A stretch of 7,510 nucleotides of DNA from an uncultured Flavobacteriales bacterium (GTDB lineage Bacteria > Bacteroidota > Bacteroidia > Flavobacteriales_D > Sanyastnellaceae). Where the stretch lies: positions 1 through 7,510 of the forward strand of contig CAJXOV010000103.1 in the NCBI GenBank assembly GCA_913057815.1, in the 5' to 3' direction. Within the stretch, counting starts at the first letter, position 1, and each line of letters begins with the position of its first letter. The notes under the pieces were generated by a model that did no database searches, had not been told where the DNA came from, and saw nothing but the letters and a program-made list of their open reading frames with translations. The position numbers and the translations under genes are program-made. This document shows positions 6,402 through 7,510 of this stretch, piece after piece.

Positions 6402-7085
6402 ATGATAAGAATAGAAAACATAAAGAAAAGCTTTAGAACAGAAGAAGTGGAAACGCTAGCTCTGAACAATGTGAATTTCAAAGTGGCTAACGGTGAATTC
6501 GTAGCTATTATGGGACCATCTGGATGTGGGAAATCTACGCTTTTGAATATCATAGGAATGTTAGACAATCCTAATGAGGGTCAGTATTTCTTTGATGAAA
6601 ATGAAGTCGGAAACCTAAAAGAGAGCCAAAGAACAGGAATGAGAAAAGGAAATTTAGGCTTCGTCTTTCAAAGCTTTAATCTGATAGATGAGCTTACCGT
6701 TTTTGAAAATGTAGAATTACCTCTCATCTATCTAAAGATGCCAAAAACTGAACGAAAAGAAAAAGTAATGGCTGTCTTAGAACGAATGAAAATAGCTCAC
6801 AGAGTAAAGCATTTCCCTCAGCAGCTTTCTGGAGGTCAGCAGCAGCGTGTAGCTATAGCCAGAGCTGTAGTAACTAATCCGAAACTAATCCTGGCAGATG
6901 AGCCTACAGGTAATCTGGATTCTAAAAACGGAATAGAGGTTATGGATTTACTGACAGAACTGAATCAGGAAGGAACCACGATAGTTATGGTAACACACTC
7001 CGATAGAGATTCTCAATATGCTCATAGAATTATCAATTTGTTTGATGGGCAGATAGTAACAGAAAGTACCAATCGAACTCTTTAA
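6402..7085 (+). CDS. ABC transporter ATP-binding protein, LolD/MacB type
   Basis: This is a complete 227-residue ATPase, the usual size for a stand-alone LolD/MacB-type subunit. It has Walker A GPSGCGKST (38-46), Q-loop Gln90 in VFQSFNLI, signature LSGGQQQR (142-149), Walker B LILADE (162-167) followed by PTGNLD, and switch His199 in VTHS. All catalytic residues are present. It would sit on the cytoplasmic face and power the FtsX-like permease encoded 30 bases downstream. It therefore belongs with the TolC and HlyD-like proteins as a type VII-ABC (MacAB-TolC style) pump, which acts as a mechanotransmitter on periplasmic substrates and is not a classical through-membrane transporter. The start codon follows an A-rich stretch (AAATAAAAGAAC), typical of the phylum. 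Confidence 0.96.
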   Translation: MIRIENIKKSFRTEEVETLALNNVNFKVANGEFVAIMGPSGCGKSTLLNIIGMLDNPNEGQYFFDENEVGNLKESQRTGMRKGNLGFVFQSFNLIDELTVFENVELPLIYLKMPKTERKEKVMAVLERMKIAHRVKHFPQQLSGGQQQRVAIARAVVTNPKLILADEPTGNLDSKNGIEVMDLLTELNQEGTTIVMVTHSDRDSQYAHRIINLFDGQIVTESTNRTL

Positions 7086-7115
7086 TCCCAGCATCTTCAT
7101 TTAAACTTTAAAGTC

Positions 7116-7477
7116 GTGTTAAAAAATTATTTCAAAATAGCATTCAGGAATTTATGGAGAAGACGTGGATTTTCTGCCATAAACATCTTTGGGTTAGCCA
7201 TAGGCATGACCGCTGGTTTTTTAATGCTTCTTTATGTAGCATTCGAACTGAGTTATGATGGCATGCACTCTAAATCTGAGAATATATACAGAGTAGTCTC
7301 TGATGTTTCTACTCCTTCCGAAACTTTAGACATACCTATTACGACTTGGCCAGCGGCTCCTGCCCTAGCTCAGGACTATGCTGAAATAACTTTGGCGGTA
7401 AGAACAGCCAGAGAGAGCCTTTTGCTAACTAAAGATGACATTCAGCTTCAAGAAACCAATTCTCTTTTAGCAGATTC
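7116..7477 (+). CDS. FtsX/MacB-type ABC permease, N-terminal fragment
   Basis: About 120 genuine residues are present, starting with a GTG codon at 7116 (VLKNYFKIAFRNLWRRRGFS). The amphipathic start and the first membrane helix (about 21-44, AINIFGLAIGMTAGFLMLLYVAF) are characteristic of Bacteroidetes MacB-like permeases. The beginning of the periplasmic MacB_PCD domain follows (YDGMHSKSENIYRVVSD). The family is normally near 800 residues in this phylum, so most of the gene is missing. The reading frame appears to continue to 7510, but bases from 7478 on are adapter and the residues they encode (CLLYTSPSPR) are not part of the protein. The 30-base gap after the ATPase and the GTG start suggest cotranslation in the same operon. 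Confidence 0.9.
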
Positions 7478-7510
7478 CTGTCTCTTATACACATCTCCGA
7501 GCCCACGAGA
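7478..7510. other. Illumina Nextera adapter contamination at contig end
   Basis: Bases 7478-7496 are CTGTCTCTTATACACATCT, the 19-bp Tn5 mosaic end used in Nextera libraries. Bases 7497-7510 are CCGAGCCCACGAGA, the continuation of the read-2 adapter. Together 33 bases match the known adapter without a mismatch. It is a library artefact, not a transposon. Confidence 0.98.

Noticed and set aside
6374..6568. Minus-strand 64-codon frame
   Set aside because: It is antisense to the Walker A region of the ABC ATPase and has no support.
7478..7496. Tn5/IS50 mosaic end as evidence of a natural transposon
   Set aside because: It is followed directly by the Nextera adapter tail at the contig end, so it is a library artefact.

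Overview
The window looks like part of a Bacteroidetes (probably Flavobacteriia-type) chromosome. It is AT-rich, has A-rich rather than Shine-Dalgarno-like start regions, and its two clear type I signal peptides are predicted to leave Gln as the first mature residue (the Bacteroidetes 'Q-rule'). The protein families also match a recurrent Bacteroidetes arrangement: a NtrY-like sensor kinase and an NtrC-type regulator next to a TolC / membrane fusion protein / MacB-type ABC export operon. I cannot name the genus.

Left arm (1-2525, minus strand): a sigma-54-dependent response regulator (2525 to 1143) is followed, with an 11-base overlap, by its membrane-bound histidine kinase (1153 to 1). The kinase runs off the window before its ATP-binding G boxes. 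Middle (2526-3571): two regulatory regions flank a small exported ankyrin-repeat protein (2761-3408). Each region has a pair of 19-bp TGT-N11-ACA-like dyads exactly 22 bp apart, followed about 65-70 bp later by a sigma-54 type GG-N10-GC (-24/-12) promoter. One drives the ankyrin gene and the other drives the export operon. Right arm (3572-7477, plus strand): TolC-like outer membrane channel, HlyD-like membrane fusion protein, a 230-bp spacer with three families of heptamer tandem repeats, a LolD/MacB-type ABC ATPase, and the start of an FtsX/MacB-type permease.

Inferred logic: the kinase senses an envelope or chemical signal and phosphorylates the regulator. The regulator binds the paired upstream sites and opens sigma-54 promoters for both the periplasmic ankyrin protein and the tripartite efflux pump, making one stimulus-response unit. 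No substrate can be read from the sequence.

The last 33 bases (7478-7510) are not biological. They match the Illumina Nextera transposase adapter, so the permease is cut by a contig end and its final residues are artefactual.
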